Below, piece after piece: positions 26,888 through 35,770 of a stretch of 64,000 nucleotides of DNA. The first letter of the stretch is position 1, and each line of letters begins with the position of its first letter. Under the pieces are notes generated by a model that saw only the letters and a list, made by a program, of their open reading frames with translations, was not told the DNA's origin and made no database searches. The translations under genes and the position numbers were made by a program. The DNA is from Hahella ganghwensis DSM 17046 (GTDB taxonomy: Bacteria; Pseudomonadota; Gammaproteobacteria; Pseudomonadales; Oleiphilaceae), in NCBI RefSeq assembly GCF_000376785.1, contig NZ_AQXX01000115.1, positions 1 to 64,000 of the forward strand, written 5' to 3'.

Positions 26888-28630
26888 ATGGCATTGCAGT
26901 TGGACATCGGACAACTGACCACAGCAGGAATTAAACCACTCAATGAGGATGCTGTGGGCCATACGTCTCTGGACAGTGAACTCTATACGGCGTCCAAGGG
27001 CGCCGTTTTTCTGCTGGCGGATGGTGTCAGCTCCTGTGAAGCCGGCCAGGAAGCCAGTCGGCAGGCGGTAATGGAGTTCCAGCGGGACTACCTGATTACG
27101 CCAGACACCTGGTCGGTGGAACATGCGGGCCGAAAAGCCCTGACCTCCCTTAATCTCAGACTCTATAAACGTAGCCACGAATTTACTCAGCAGGAAAAAG
27201 GTTATCTATGTACCTTTACCGGTCTGATCCTGAAGTCTCGGACAGCGCATTTCTTCCATTTGGGAGATAGTCGTCTTTACCGTCTTCGCGAAGGAGAGCT
27301 GCAGCAACTGACCAAAGATCATGTGGCGACTCTGGGTGGTGGACGCCGGATGCTCGCCAGAGCACTGGGAATGGACAGTGTTATTCAGATCGATTACGGG
27401 CAATCGCCAGTTATCGAGAATGATATTTTTCTCCTGACATCGGATGGTATTCATGACTTTCTGAATGCAGAGCAATTGACCTCCCTTCTGATCCTGGCAA
27501 GAAATGATGAACTCAGCGCTCATGATCTGGCGGATCTGATGGTTGATCGGGCATTACGTGCCGGTAGTGATGACAATATCAGTGTGATTCTGGTGAGAGT
27601 GTTGTCTCTGCCGGATTCTACATTGGAAGACTATAGCGGTGAATTGAACCGGTTGCCTTTTCCTCCGGACCTTGAACCTGGCATGGTGTTGGATGGCTAT
27701 GAAGTCATCCGTGAATTATTTGCGTCCTCACGGAGCCAGTTGTATTTGGTGAAAGATCAGTCCTCAGGGGATCAATTGGTGATGAAAACCCCCTCGCGAA
27801 ATTTCGAGGAGGATATGAATTACATCGACCGATTTATCCAGGAGGAGTGGATTGGAAAGCGGATCAGCAGCCCGCATGTGGTCAGAGTGGTTACCCAGAC
27901 GACCAAGCGCACGGCCCTGTATTACCTGATGGAATATGTGGAAGGCGAGTCTTTGGATACCTGGATGGATCATCACAGGTTTCCCAAACCAAAGCTGGCT
28001 ATTCAACTGGTTAAGCAGATTGCACAGGGATTGAGGGCGCTGCATGAGCACGACACGGTCCATCAGGATCTTAAGCCCGCCAACATTATGGTGATGCCGT
28101 CAGGCAATATTAAGCTTGTGGATTTCGGATCAGTCTATGTGGCCGGAGTGGCAGAGGTATTCCGGCCTCTTGAACAAGAGGGGGCTCTTGGCACAGCCTG
28201 TTACTCGGATCCTCAATATCTGCTTGGACACAACAGCGGACGACGGGGTGATTTGTATTCTCTGGCGACGATTACCTATGAAATATTTACCGGGGAATTA
28301 CCTTATGGTGAGCAGATTAACGAGTGTCGTTCTGCTTTTGATTATGACCGTCTGCGGTATCGATCTGCCTCCCAGTTTAATCCGGTGATTCCTCTATGGT
28401 TTGATCGGGCACTGGAAAAAGGTGTTGCGATTGATCCAGAGCAGCGTTACCTCACAATAGATCAGTTTCTGAAGGACCTTCTTCACCTTAATCCTGATTT
28501 CTTGCGCAATGATCCCCGTCTTGGTGACGATCGCAGTCCTGTATTGTTCTGGCAGATACTTTCCGGGTTCTGGGTATTGATACTGTTGTTGGTGATCACG
28601 CTCTTTTCCTGCCAGGGAGGCGCTGCATGA
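26888..28630 (+). CDS. PP2C phosphatase fused to a Ser/Thr protein kinase, membrane-anchored
   Basis: The 580-residue protein joins two opposing activities. Residues 1-245 are a PP2C phosphatase with the metal-site motifs NEDAVG, LLADGVSS, HLGDSRLY, TSDGIHDF and DNISVI. Residues 265-540 are a Hanks-type kinase with Lys300 (VMKTP), catalytic Asp394 in HQDLKPANIM and DFG Asp412; the glycine loop is poorly kept (FASSRSQLY). A C-terminal hydrophobic helix (about 552-575) anchors it to the membrane. It lies between narK2 and nnrS and overlaps nnrS by ATGA. Similar fusions occur near nitrate transporters in pseudomonads and relatives; the substrate is unknown, and control of NarK is a guess. Confidence 0.9.
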   Translation: MALQLDIGQLTTAGIKPLNEDAVGHTSLDSELYTASKGAVFLLADGVSSCEAGQEASRQAVMEFQRDYLITPDTWSVEHAGRKALTSLNLRLYKRSHEFTQQEKGYLCTFTGLILKSRTAHFFHLGDSRLYRLREGELQQLTKDHVATLGGGRRMLARALGMDSVIQIDYGQSPVIENDIFLLTSDGIHDFLNAEQLTSLLILARNDELSAHDLADLMVDRALRAGSDDNISVILVRVLSLPDSTLEDYSGELNRLPFPPDLEPGMVLDGYEVIRELFASSRSQLYLVKDQSSGDQLVMKTPSRNFEEDMNYIDRFIQEEWIGKRISSPHVVRVVTQTTKRTALYYLMEYVEGESLDTWMDHHRFPKPKLAIQLVKQIAQGLRALHEHDTVHQDLKPANIMVMPSGNIKLVDFGSVYVAGVAEVFRPLEQEGALGTACYSDPQYLLGHNSGRRGDLYSLATITYEIFTGELPYGEQINECRSAFDYDRLRYRSASQFNPVIPLWFDRALEKGVAIDPEQRYLTIDQFLKDLLHLNPDFLRNDPRLGDDRSPVLFWQILSGFWVLILLLVITLFSCQGGAA

Positions 28631-29796
28631 AAATGCCCGGGCACCCTACTGTTTTGAACCTTGGTTTCCGGCCGTTTTTCCTTGGCGCTGTCATTGTTGC
28701 CATCCTTTCAATGGGAGCTTGGCTGATACTGCTCTCCGGACACCTGAACTTGAGTTTTGAGCATCTGGCCAGCCCTCAATGGCACGCTCATGAAATGATA
28801 TACGGCTACGCCATGGCGGTCATTGCCGGTTTTCTGCTGACGGCGGTTCGCAATTGGACTGGAGAAGCGACACCCCAGGGATGGCCGCTTGGGGGGCTGT
28901 TTGGACTCTGGTGTCTTGCCAGACTGTTGTTTCTGGGAGGCAGCGGTTTGGTAGAGATAGTGGCAGTGGCGGACATACTCTTTAACTTGGTCCTGATGGG
29001 AGCTATTTGCCGCCCGATCCTGAAAGTTCGTCAATGGCGTCAACTCGGAATCATCGCAAAGCTGGGTCTACTGACGGCAGGAAATCTGCTGTTTTATATC
29101 GGGGTATTGGCTGATCAGCCAGGCCTGATCACTGTCAGTTTATACGGTGCGCTGTATCTGGTAATCGCTTTAATACTGACGATCGGGCGCCGAGTGGTTC
29201 CGTTTTTTGTGCGCAGTGCCTTGGGCGTTGAACTGCCTAACTCTCGTTGGCTTGATGCCACAAGTCTGGCGGGATTGCTGGTGTTCTTTGTCAGTGATCT
29301 TGTTATGCCTGGGCATGTGGTCAGTCAGGTGGCGGCGCTTGCCGTGTTCATTGCCAATGCTTTGCGACTGATCGGCTGGCATCATCTGGCGATCTGGCGC
29401 TATCCCATGCTGTGGAGTCTGTTTATCTCTTTCTGGTGCATTACCCTGGGATTCCTGATGTTCGCGACAGTGGACATTTTCACCTTTTCCCGATTGTTGG
29501 CGGTTCATGCTTTAGCTCTTGGTGGAATTGGGTTGATGACTGTCGCCATGATGGGGAGAGTGGCCGTCGGTCATACCGGGCGTCAGTTGTCTCATCCGCC
29601 ATCGCAATACCAACTGGCGCTGGTATTGATAATAGCCGGGGGGATATTTCGGGTGTTAATGCCGCTGTTGTTGCCCGGTCTTTATCTTCATTGGGTATAT
29701 ATATCGGCGGCTTTCTGGATGGGTGGTTTTACCGTATTTCTGACCGGATATGCCGGAATTTTGATACGTCCCAGAGTCGATGGGCGCTATGGATAG
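28627..29796 (+). CDS. nnrS: NnrS family heme-copper membrane protein
   Basis: NnrS proteins are integral membrane proteins linked to nitric-oxide tolerance in nitrate-respiring and denitrifying bacteria. The 389-residue product starts with the family signature NLGFRPFFLGAV, carries the WHAHEMIYGYAMAVIAGFLLTA segment with candidate metal-binding histidines, a GRRVVPFF motif, HALALGGIGLMTVAMM near the end and 11-12 hydrophobic helices. It overlaps the phosphatase-kinase gene by four bases (ATGA), so translation is probably coupled. The position downstream of narK2 places nitrosative defence in the nitrate transport operon. Confidence 0.93.
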   Translation: MKMPGHPTVLNLGFRPFFLGAVIVAILSMGAWLILLSGHLNLSFEHLASPQWHAHEMIYGYAMAVIAGFLLTAVRNWTGEATPQGWPLGGLFGLWCLARLLFLGGSGLVEIVAVADILFNLVLMGAICRPILKVRQWRQLGIIAKLGLLTAGNLLFYIGVLADQPGLITVSLYGALYLVIALILTIGRRVVPFFVRSALGVELPNSRWLDATSLAGLLVFFVSDLVMPGHVVSQVAALAVFIANALRLIGWHHLAIWRYPMLWSLFISFWCITLGFLMFATVDIFTFSRLLAVHALALGGIGLMTVAMMGRVAVGHTGRQLSHPPSQYQLALVLIIAGGIFRVLMPLLLPGLYLHWVYISAAFWMGGFTVFLTGYAGILIRPRVDGRYG

Positions 29797-29837
29797 GGAC
29801 CGGGGCATGATGAATTAATTAGCAGGTGGAGGTTTGT

Positions 29838-30308
29838 ATGTTTGAAAAAATTAGTCATCTTGAGTTTATCGCCGCCCAACAGCAGCGTTCTTATGCCGAA
29901 CTGCCTTTAGTCTACGCGTGCTCGGGTTGCTCCAGTGCTGCGCAGATGGCCAATGCCCTGGCGGTGCGACTTGATCGGGAGCATCTGGCAGAAATGTCCT
30001 GTATCGCGGGGGTGGGTGGAGATGTCCAGCCTCTTGTGCGTGCCGCACAGCGGGGGCGTAAGATTCTGGCACTGGACGGTTGTCTGCTCCACTGTGTTCG
30101 CAACTGCCTTAAGCGCCATGATATTGAGCCTTCTTTTCATCTTGAGCTGGCGGATCACGGGGTGAAAAAACGTCATCATGCAGACGCTGCCGAAGAAGAA
30201 ATTCAACGAGTATGGAATGAAGCGTTGATTCCGGCCCTGATCTGTCTGCAAAAGGAGGAGAGTCTGGACTCGGAGCATCAGCCTGACCGGGTAGGTCAGG
30301 CTGATTGA
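29838..30308 (+). CDS. DGC-type cysteine (putative zinc-binding) protein
   Basis: The product of about 156 residues belongs to the small family with an Asp-Gly-Cys motif. CSGCSS lies near the N-terminus and LALDGCLLHCVRNCLKRHD in the middle, giving five cysteines in pairs that could bind zinc. I start it at the ATG at 29838, behind AGGTGGAGG; a GTG at 29826 is in frame. It follows nnrS by 41 bp and closes the narK2 operon; homologues often accompany nitrate or nitrogen-oxide genes, but the function is not established. Confidence 0.8.
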   Translation: MFEKISHLEFIAAQQQRSYAELPLVYACSGCSSAAQMANALAVRLDREHLAEMSCIAGVGGDVQPLVRAAQRGRKILALDGCLLHCVRNCLKRHDIEPSFHLELADHGVKKRHHADAAEEEIQRVWNEALIPALICLQKEESLDSEHQPDRVGQAD

Positions 30309-30313
30309 GCGGG

Positions 30314-31405
30314 CTATTCGAAAGAATCCAATATCACCCGACCCATGGTCTTGTCATCGGCGTTGGTGATATAGCGATACTCACGGAACCAGTCCCACCA
30401 GGCGTAGACTGTATGATATTCCACGTCCACACCAATGGTTTTGGCCAGGCTGCTGTTGTAATGATCAGCGCCGCTCAGGGCGAAAGTCATGTCTCTGCCG
30501 TCCTTGTTGGCCTGCATTTCATTGTGGGCCATTTTCTCACTCATGATGAGAGGATAGTGGTAGTTATACAACTGGTTCAGAGAAGGCGCTTTACTGACAC
30601 TGGTGACTCTGCCATCGATGCGAAGATCCTGAACGCAGGAGTCAAAGGAGCCGTCATAAGCTGCGCCACAGGCACTGTGCAGTGGTACAACACTATCGTC
30701 TGAGCCTTTGATCAGAGGATGAGTGGCAAAGCCATAGAGCTCATTACCAGTGGCAGCAATCCGCAGGCGGGGAATCGCTGGAATGTTGTTGACGGCGGTA
30801 TTTCTCGCGACACTGGGTTGCAGGTCAATGGCGACACCCGGGTTCATGCCGATTTCCAGGTCGTAGCCAAGAAACTCCAGCAAGGTCTCGAGAATGTCTG
30901 CGCCATGGTTCACGCCGTTAATCACATCAACACCGTAGTTGGCCAGTTCAGTCCCACCTCCGGCGCCTGCCATGTCGATGACCGCGGCAACCTTGAACCT
31001 GTTGGCCAGGGTTGAGCCGAGCAGAGACATTTTATTGGCGATAACATAACGCATCACCAGATCTCCGGTCGAGTGGGTGATGATAATACAGTCATTGTCA
31101 CAGTGTCCTGAAGACAGAATTGGCTGTAGCTGGGTTGCAATCAGCTCGGCGATGCCACCTGCACCGGGTAGCCGTTTATTGGAAGGCCAATAAAGTATTT
31201 TGGTTGAGGGAGAGTCTTTGATGGCCGAATCGAATCCGTCCCAGTAGGCAATCCCATCTGACTGGCCATTATCACTGGGGGGGAGGGGAATATGCCAGGG
31301 AAGGAATCCTTGAATCAGAATCACATTTTCCCCGGCAAGTTGGGCGTAGGAGCCGGTGGCCACGAGCATAAGCGCGACGGCCAACATCAGTTTGAGTTTT
31401 TTCAC
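30314..31405 (-). CDS. Secreted alpha/beta-hydrolase (lipase-like)
   Basis: The 363-residue product has a signal peptide (MKKLKLMLAVALMLVATGSYA) and an alpha/beta-hydrolase core. The nucleophile is probably Ser112 in THSTGD, a variant of GHSxG, preceded by IQGFLPWH, which can supply the oxyanion hole. Several cysteine pairs fit a disulphide-stabilised secreted enzyme. Distant similarity is to bacterial triacylglycerol lipases, but the substrate is unknown. An upstream gene on the same strand encodes a membrane-anchored protein 119 bp away, possibly its partner. It converges on the DGC-protein gene with only 5 bp between them. Confidence 0.65.
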   Translation of the reverse strand: MKKLKLMLAVALMLVATGSYAQLAGENVILIQGFLPWHIPLPPSDNGQSDGIAYWDGFDSAIKDSPSTKILYWPSNKRLPGAGGIAELIATQLQPILSSGHCDNDCIIITHSTGDLVMRYVIANKMSLLGSTLANRFKVAAVIDMAGAGGGTELANYGVDVINGVNHGADILETLLEFLGYDLEIGMNPGVAIDLQPSVARNTAVNNIPAIPRLRIAATGNELYGFATHPLIKGSDDSVVPLHSACGAAYDGSFDSCVQDLRIDGRVTSVSKAPSLNQLYNYHYPLIMSEKMAHNEMQANKDGRDMTFALSGADHYNSSLAKTIGVDVEYHTVYAWWDWFREYRYITNADDKTMGRVILDSFE

Positions 31406-31524
31406 CTTAATTCTCCAATTGTTATCTTTGTTGCGGAGAGCATACAGACGGTATTGCTCATGGAAATGCAGGACCTGCGATTGCGTTGTCAGGCCTTGCC
31501 TTGGGATAGTCCCTGTATTTGTTG

Positions 31525-32700
31525 TTATTGGGTGCTACCCAGTTGACGAAGGAACTCCAGACGCTTTTGCGCCTCTTCGTCGACATAGGGCACGTCGTCA
31601 TATTCGTCAAAGCCATGTGCTGCAATGGCGAAGGACTCTTTTGACGAGCGGCCGTATTCAGTGGTGTAGGTGGGAGGAGCGGGCATGCGTGCCAGCATGA
31701 TGTCCTTGAGTTTGTAGGGGCCAGGGTGCCCTTTTTCTTTCAGTGCGCTGATATGGGCGCGTAACGGTATGATTCCCCGGCTACTGCGAACTTCGTGCTG
31801 TGCTGTCAAGTGTACCAATGGCTGTTCTGAATCTGCACTATAGAGGTTCGCTCCGAGCTCATGATAGCCTGGGTTGTCTGTTTCGATATGGACCGGTATT
31901 TCCAGATACTCACCGTTGACCTGGGCGACATCAACATGCGTGAGTGTCGCGATGCCTTCAGTGTAGGTAACCGGGGTGCCCACTTCGTGTACCTGACCGT
32001 CAATTGTCAGACTGGCAACAGCGCGTAGTTCTGTGCTTGCAGGAGTTCTGGAAATTTCATTGGGATTAAAACGAAGCCGATAGCCCGGTGCGGCTCCTTC
32101 AATCCTGCTTGCAGTGGCCTGCACCAGTGTTTTGCCGCTTTCGACCAGCCTGCCTTCCACTTGAACCCAGGCGCCATCTGCCAATCCGTTGATGGTCACA
32201 ATTGCCTGAATCGTCTCTCCAGTGAAATACTGGCGTTTATCGGTTTTCAGTAAAATGGTGGGGCTGTTCTCATCTTTGAAATCCAATGGCAGTGTTGCGG
32301 CAAAACTCTGGTTGGGAAGGTATTTCTGTAAAGCATCCTGGTCAGTGATGGGCATGGAGAACGTAGGGAATCGAATCTGGTCGGCATAGACATCGGCAAC
32401 CTGGGCTAATCGTGCTTTGACTTCCTGTTCAAAGTAGGGATTATCCACGTAGTCCGGATCTTGGGGGGCGTTTTGGCCGGGAATATTGGCGGATTCAACT
32501 TTGACTGCCTTATGGGCGGAAGCCAGGGTAGCAGGTCTATTATGATCCTGGACTGAAGCATGATTCTGGTGGGCAGAGTTCGGGCTTTCTCCGGAATGTG
32601 AAATAAAGAGCAGCAATCCTGCAACGATGACCAGCCCCGAGACAGAAGTAAGACCCTTGTGTTTCCTGGCAAGATCCAGGACTTTTTCAAACGAAAACAT
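31525..32700 (-). CDS. Membrane-anchored exported protein of unknown function
   Basis: I do not recognise this 391-residue protein. A single N-terminal membrane helix (about 19-34, SVSGLVIVAGLLLFISHS) precedes a polar linker and a beta-rich periplasmic part. The segment from YFTGETIQAIVTING to about residue 300 looks like one or two Ig-like domains. It is the upstream partner of the lipase-like gene. The layout, an anchored helper-like protein next to a lipase, recalls lipase foldases, but I see no foldase motif. Confidence 0.6.
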   Translation of the reverse strand: MFSFEKVLDLARKHKGLTSVSGLVIVAGLLLFISHSGESPNSAHQNHASVQDHNRPATLASAHKAVKVESANIPGQNAPQDPDYVDNPYFEQEVKARLAQVADVYADQIRFPTFSMPITDQDALQKYLPNQSFAATLPLDFKDENSPTILLKTDKRQYFTGETIQAIVTINGLADGAWVQVEGRLVESGKTLVQATASRIEGAAPGYRLRFNPNEISRTPASTELRAVASLTIDGQVHEVGTPVTYTEGIATLTHVDVAQVNGEYLEIPVHIETDNPGYHELGANLYSADSEQPLVHLTAQHEVRSSRGIIPLRAHISALKEKGHPGPYKLKDIMLARMPAPPTYTTEYGRSSKESFAIAAHGFDEYDDVPYVDEEAQKRLEFLRQLGSTQ

Positions 32701-33217
32701 AGCGGCGAATCCTGTGTCTTTTTGTTTTTATTAGACGGATATCTCTGCTGCACAATGCTTTAATTCAGGCACGGGAGATGCAGCCGAGTGGTTTTCGACA
32801 CACTATATAAGGTTTTGTATGAGGATTGCCCCACCCAAATGGGGGAGCTGATCTAACGAATTTGGGCGAGAGAATTCAAAACGAACTGTCTCATATCGAT
32901 CGTCAGAGTGAGGAGAAGATCCTGGTCAGGTGGTGGGGTATCCAGAGGGGGGTTGGAGAACATCATATGAAGGAAATAGGTGTGCGGGACACAACCTGAG
33001 TTGTGTCCCGCTGCAATAAGCGCTTCCTTTGCCAATTCCTGAGGCTCGTTAATCATCCTTGCCGCTTCCATGCATCGTGTCCCTACGTCGCTGATTGCAT
33101 CCCTACGCTGCTTATATTAGTCATTCATCCGGTCAGGCAAAAGGCTACATATCCTAAAGGAATGTAAGAGATATCCTACGTGGTTTGAGACTGATGCAAC
33201 TGCTTGTTTTTTGCATA
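32701..33217. other. Intergenic region with a perfect 12-bp inverted repeat
   Basis: A perfect 12-bp inverted repeat (GCGGGACACAAC at 32984-32995 against 33000-33011) with a four-base loop stands in this stretch. One 72-codon frame (32853-33071, minus) runs through it and is listed separately. A weaker CCCC/GGGG hairpin sits near 32829-32846. No promoter or RNA gene could be recognised. Confidence 0.45.
32853..33071 (-). CDS. Doubtful small ORF
   Basis: This 72-residue frame (MEAARMINEPQELAKEALIA at the start) has no family signature. It contains a 12-bp perfect inverted repeat, which suits an RNA hairpin better than a protein. The N-terminal half is helix-like and the central part proline-rich. 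It might be a small cytoplasmic protein, but coding evidence is weak. Confidence 0.25.
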   Translation of the reverse strand: MEAARMINEPQELAKEALIAAGHNSGCVPHTYFLHMMFSNPPLDTPPPDQDLLLTLTIDMRQFVLNSLAQIR

Positions 33218-33871
33218 TCAGTCAGCCTCGGCCACGGCCTCAAGCATCTTTTCGTTTATCTGTGCTGTAGAATTCCAGCTCTCAACACAGTTCAATCTTT
33301 CCAGCCATTGAATGATGTTTTTGTATGGCTGATAGGGGACATCGCCGGCGTCCCAGTGGTCTGACTGAGAGGCAACAGCGAAATCTGCGATGGTTAGCTT
33401 GTCGCCTGCCACAAACGGGGTCTGTGCCAATTGGTCGTCCAGAATTTGCGCATAAATTGCAAATCTCTCTTTTCCTTCGGCAATTTTGGCCGGGTCTCCT
33501 GAAGCACCCATGAATAGAGGTTTAAAAAAGGTTTCCATGAGGATAGTGCCCGAAGCCAGATTAAAATGGGCCATTTCCCAGAACAGCCAGCGGGTGATGT
33601 TCGCTCTTTCCTGAGGGGAGCCTGAAAATAACTCTCCGGATCCGTATTGGCAGGCCAGATACTGACAGATCGCATTCGATTCCCAGAGTCTGAAATCCCC
33701 ATCGACCAGCACAGGTACTTTCCGGTTTGGGTTAAGGGCGGTGTATTCAGGCGTCATCAGATCACCTTTGTCAAACTCAAGATACTCAATCTCCACATCC
33801 AACTGGAGGTGTTGGATAGTGGCCAGAACCTTACGGCAGTTTGGGGAACCGTAGACAAGATATGCTTTCAT
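33218..33871 (-). CDS. Glutathione S-transferase family protein
   Basis: The 217-residue product has the thioredoxin-like N-terminal domain with LVYGSPNCRKVLATI, the cis-proline block RKVPVLVDGDF and the glutathione-contacting WESNAICQYLA, followed by an all-helical C-terminal domain (about 90-215) with the N-capping segment LTIADFAVAS. These proteins conjugate or reduce substrates with glutathione. The substrate is not evident. It is monocistronic and lies 74 bp downstream of the sigma-factor gene on the same strand. Confidence 0.88.
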   Translation of the reverse strand: MKAYLVYGSPNCRKVLATIQHLQLDVEIEYLEFDKGDLMTPEYTALNPNRKVPVLVDGDFRLWESNAICQYLACQYGSGELFSGSPQERANITRWLFWEMAHFNLASGTILMETFFKPLFMGASGDPAKIAEGKERFAIYAQILDDQLAQTPFVAGDKLTIADFAVASQSDHWDAGDVPYQPYKNIIQWLERLNCVESWNSTAQINEKMLEAVAEAD

Positions 33872-33945
33872 TTCGTCGCCTCATTCAATGGTTTTTGGTT
33901 GTTGCCTTACCTAGACGAATGAGGAGATAGAATCCCTACAGACTC

Positions 33946-35193
33946 CTAACGTTTTTTCTGAATTTCGGGAAGAAGGCTGTCGATCTTGTTTTGCAGATAG
34001 GATTTTTCTTCCCTGGTTTTACTGAAGTCATGCGCTTTTTGCAGGTTCGTAATGGCCTCAGTGAGATTGCCGGCCATCTCGTAAAGGTGCCCTATTACCA
34101 CGTAGAAATGGCTGTATCCTTGCATGGACTTGTCATGGGCATACCCGTTCAACAGAGTGATGGCCTCATCAGGACCGTAGACATGGGCCAAGGCCACAGC
34201 GCGGTTGAGTTGAATAATGGCAGAGTCCTCAAACCTGACCAGTGAGTCATAGAGCATCAGGATTTGTGGCCAGTCAGTTTCTTCATTTGTCGTAGCGGTG
34301 CAGTGCAGTGCAGCAATCGCTGCCTGCACCTGGTAAGGTCCGGGATACTGCAATCTGAGTGCTTTGTCCAGCAGGGCCTGGCCGAGAGTGATCTGATCCT
34401 GATCCCATAATCTGCGATCCTGCTCCGGAAGAGGGACAAGGTTTCCTTCAGGTGAGAGGCGAGCACTATGCCTCGAGTCCTGAAAATTCAGCAGCGCCGC
34501 CAGTCCCAGTACTTCGCTGTTTTCCGGGTACAGTTTTAACAGAGTTTCCGCAAGAGAAGTTGCTTCCTGACATAAAGACTTCCTGATTGGATCCTCTCCC
34601 GGGCTGCAGCTATAGCCTTCGTTAAAGATCAGATAGATGACTTTCAGAACCGCCTCCAGGCGTGACTCCAAATGTCGCGGTGCTGGTATCTGGTAGGCAA
34701 TTCTGGCCTGGGTGATCTTGTGTTTTGCCCTGAGCAATCGTTGTTCCATGGTCTTTTCACTGATCACCAGGGAACGTGCCACCTCTGACAGCGATAATCC
34801 AGCGACGGTTTTCAGTGTCAGGGCAATCTGGGTTTCCAGGGCCAAAGCCGGGTGGCAACAGGTAAATATCAGACACAGATAGTCATTCTGGAGATGTTGG
34901 CGGAGAATATCCTGCTCCTGTTGAAGGGGAAGGTCTGTGTCGCTATCCACCAGCTCCAGAAAAGGAAGGACAGATTTTTGGTGATATTGTCGGCGCCGAA
35001 AGATATCTGTGGCCCGGTTGCGAGCTGTGGTCACCAGCCAGGCCACCGGGTTTTCCGGAACCTGGCCGTTCCAGGTTTCTACGGCCTTCAAGCAGGCATC
35101 CTGTAGGCAATCTTCGGCCAGATCAAATTCGCCGGTCAGCCTGATCAGGGTGGCCAGCGCCGGGCCATAGGCCTTCTTAATTGCCTCTTGCAT
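33946..35193 (-). CDS. ECF-type sigma factor with long C-terminal extension
   Basis: This 415-residue protein has sigma-70 region 2 (about 10-75, with the core-binding DLAEDCLQDACLKAVETW segment), region 4 (about 110-165, SLSEVARSLVISEKTMEQRL helix-turn-helix) and a C-terminal helical extension of over 200 residues with TPR-like repeats, as in the subfamily that pairs with a YciI-like protein. No anti-sigma factor is seen; the extension may regulate activity. The YciI-like gene lies 41 bp upstream on the same strand, as expected for this subfamily. Confidence 0.9.
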   Translation of the reverse strand: MQEAIKKAYGPALATLIRLTGEFDLAEDCLQDACLKAVETWNGQVPENPVAWLVTTARNRATDIFRRRQYHQKSVLPFLELVDSDTDLPLQQEQDILRQHLQNDYLCLIFTCCHPALALETQIALTLKTVAGLSLSEVARSLVISEKTMEQRLLRAKHKITQARIAYQIPAPRHLESRLEAVLKVIYLIFNEGYSCSPGEDPIRKSLCQEATSLAETLLKLYPENSEVLGLAALLNFQDSRHSARLSPEGNLVPLPEQDRRLWDQDQITLGQALLDKALRLQYPGPYQVQAAIAALHCTATTNEETDWPQILMLYDSLVRFEDSAIIQLNRAVALAHVYGPDEAITLLNGYAHDKSMQGYSHFYVVIGHLYEMAGNLTEAITNLQKAHDFSKTREEKSYLQNKIDSLLPEIQKKR

Positions 35194-35234
35194 GATTGAC
35201 CCTCACAGGAGGCCCTAACTTGTTTAGGAACGAG

Positions 35235-35588
35235 CTAACCACGGGGTACCGAGTAATTCACCGGTCTGACTTCTACACCTCCACCCTCAGGCACTGGAAT
35301 CATTCTGGCATATTCCAGTGCCTGATCTAGATTCTCACAGTCCATAAGGTAGTAGCCCACAAACACTTCCTTGGATTCAGCAAAAGGGCCATCTGTGACA
35401 ACCAGTTCGTCGTTTCTCCTGCGTACAGTTGTGGCGGTTTCGATACCATGAAGTCGATCGCCTGCAACAAAATGCCCTTTGGACTTGCTCAATTTCTGCA
35501 GCTTTCTGTGTTGCTCAAAAAGAGGCTCCATATCTACAGAGCTGTCTGGCCAGGCCGAGTCATGATGAATGAGTAACATATATTGCAT
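35235..35588 (-). CDS. YciI-like (DGPF-type) protein
   Basis: The product of about 117 residues is a ferredoxin-like YCII-related protein beginning MQYMLLIHHDSAW, with VTDGPFAESKEVFVGYYLMD as the family hallmark. I start it at 35588, where AAGGAAA precedes the ATG; the frame extends 18 codons further. Such proteins are encoded next to the ECF sigma factor that follows, and they may act as its sensor or partner, which is inference. Confidence 0.88.
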   Translation of the reverse strand: MQYMLLIHHDSAWPDSSVDMEPLFEQHRKLQKLSKSKGHFVAGDRLHGIETATTVRRRNDELVVTDGPFAESKEVFVGYYLMDCENLDQALEYARMIPVPEGGGVEVRPVNYSVPRG

Positions 35589-35770
35589 CGAAAGGTTTCC
35601 TTGATTGATGAATGTATGCAATAGACGAACAGTGTTGTTCAAATCCTACAACTAAATGAAAAAAATTTATAACGTATCCGGAAATGCAAAGTTGAAATTG
35701 GGGGGGGCAAAAATTGAAGGTCTAATGTGGTGTACATAAACCCGAGAAATTCGATATCAGGGATTTCGTT

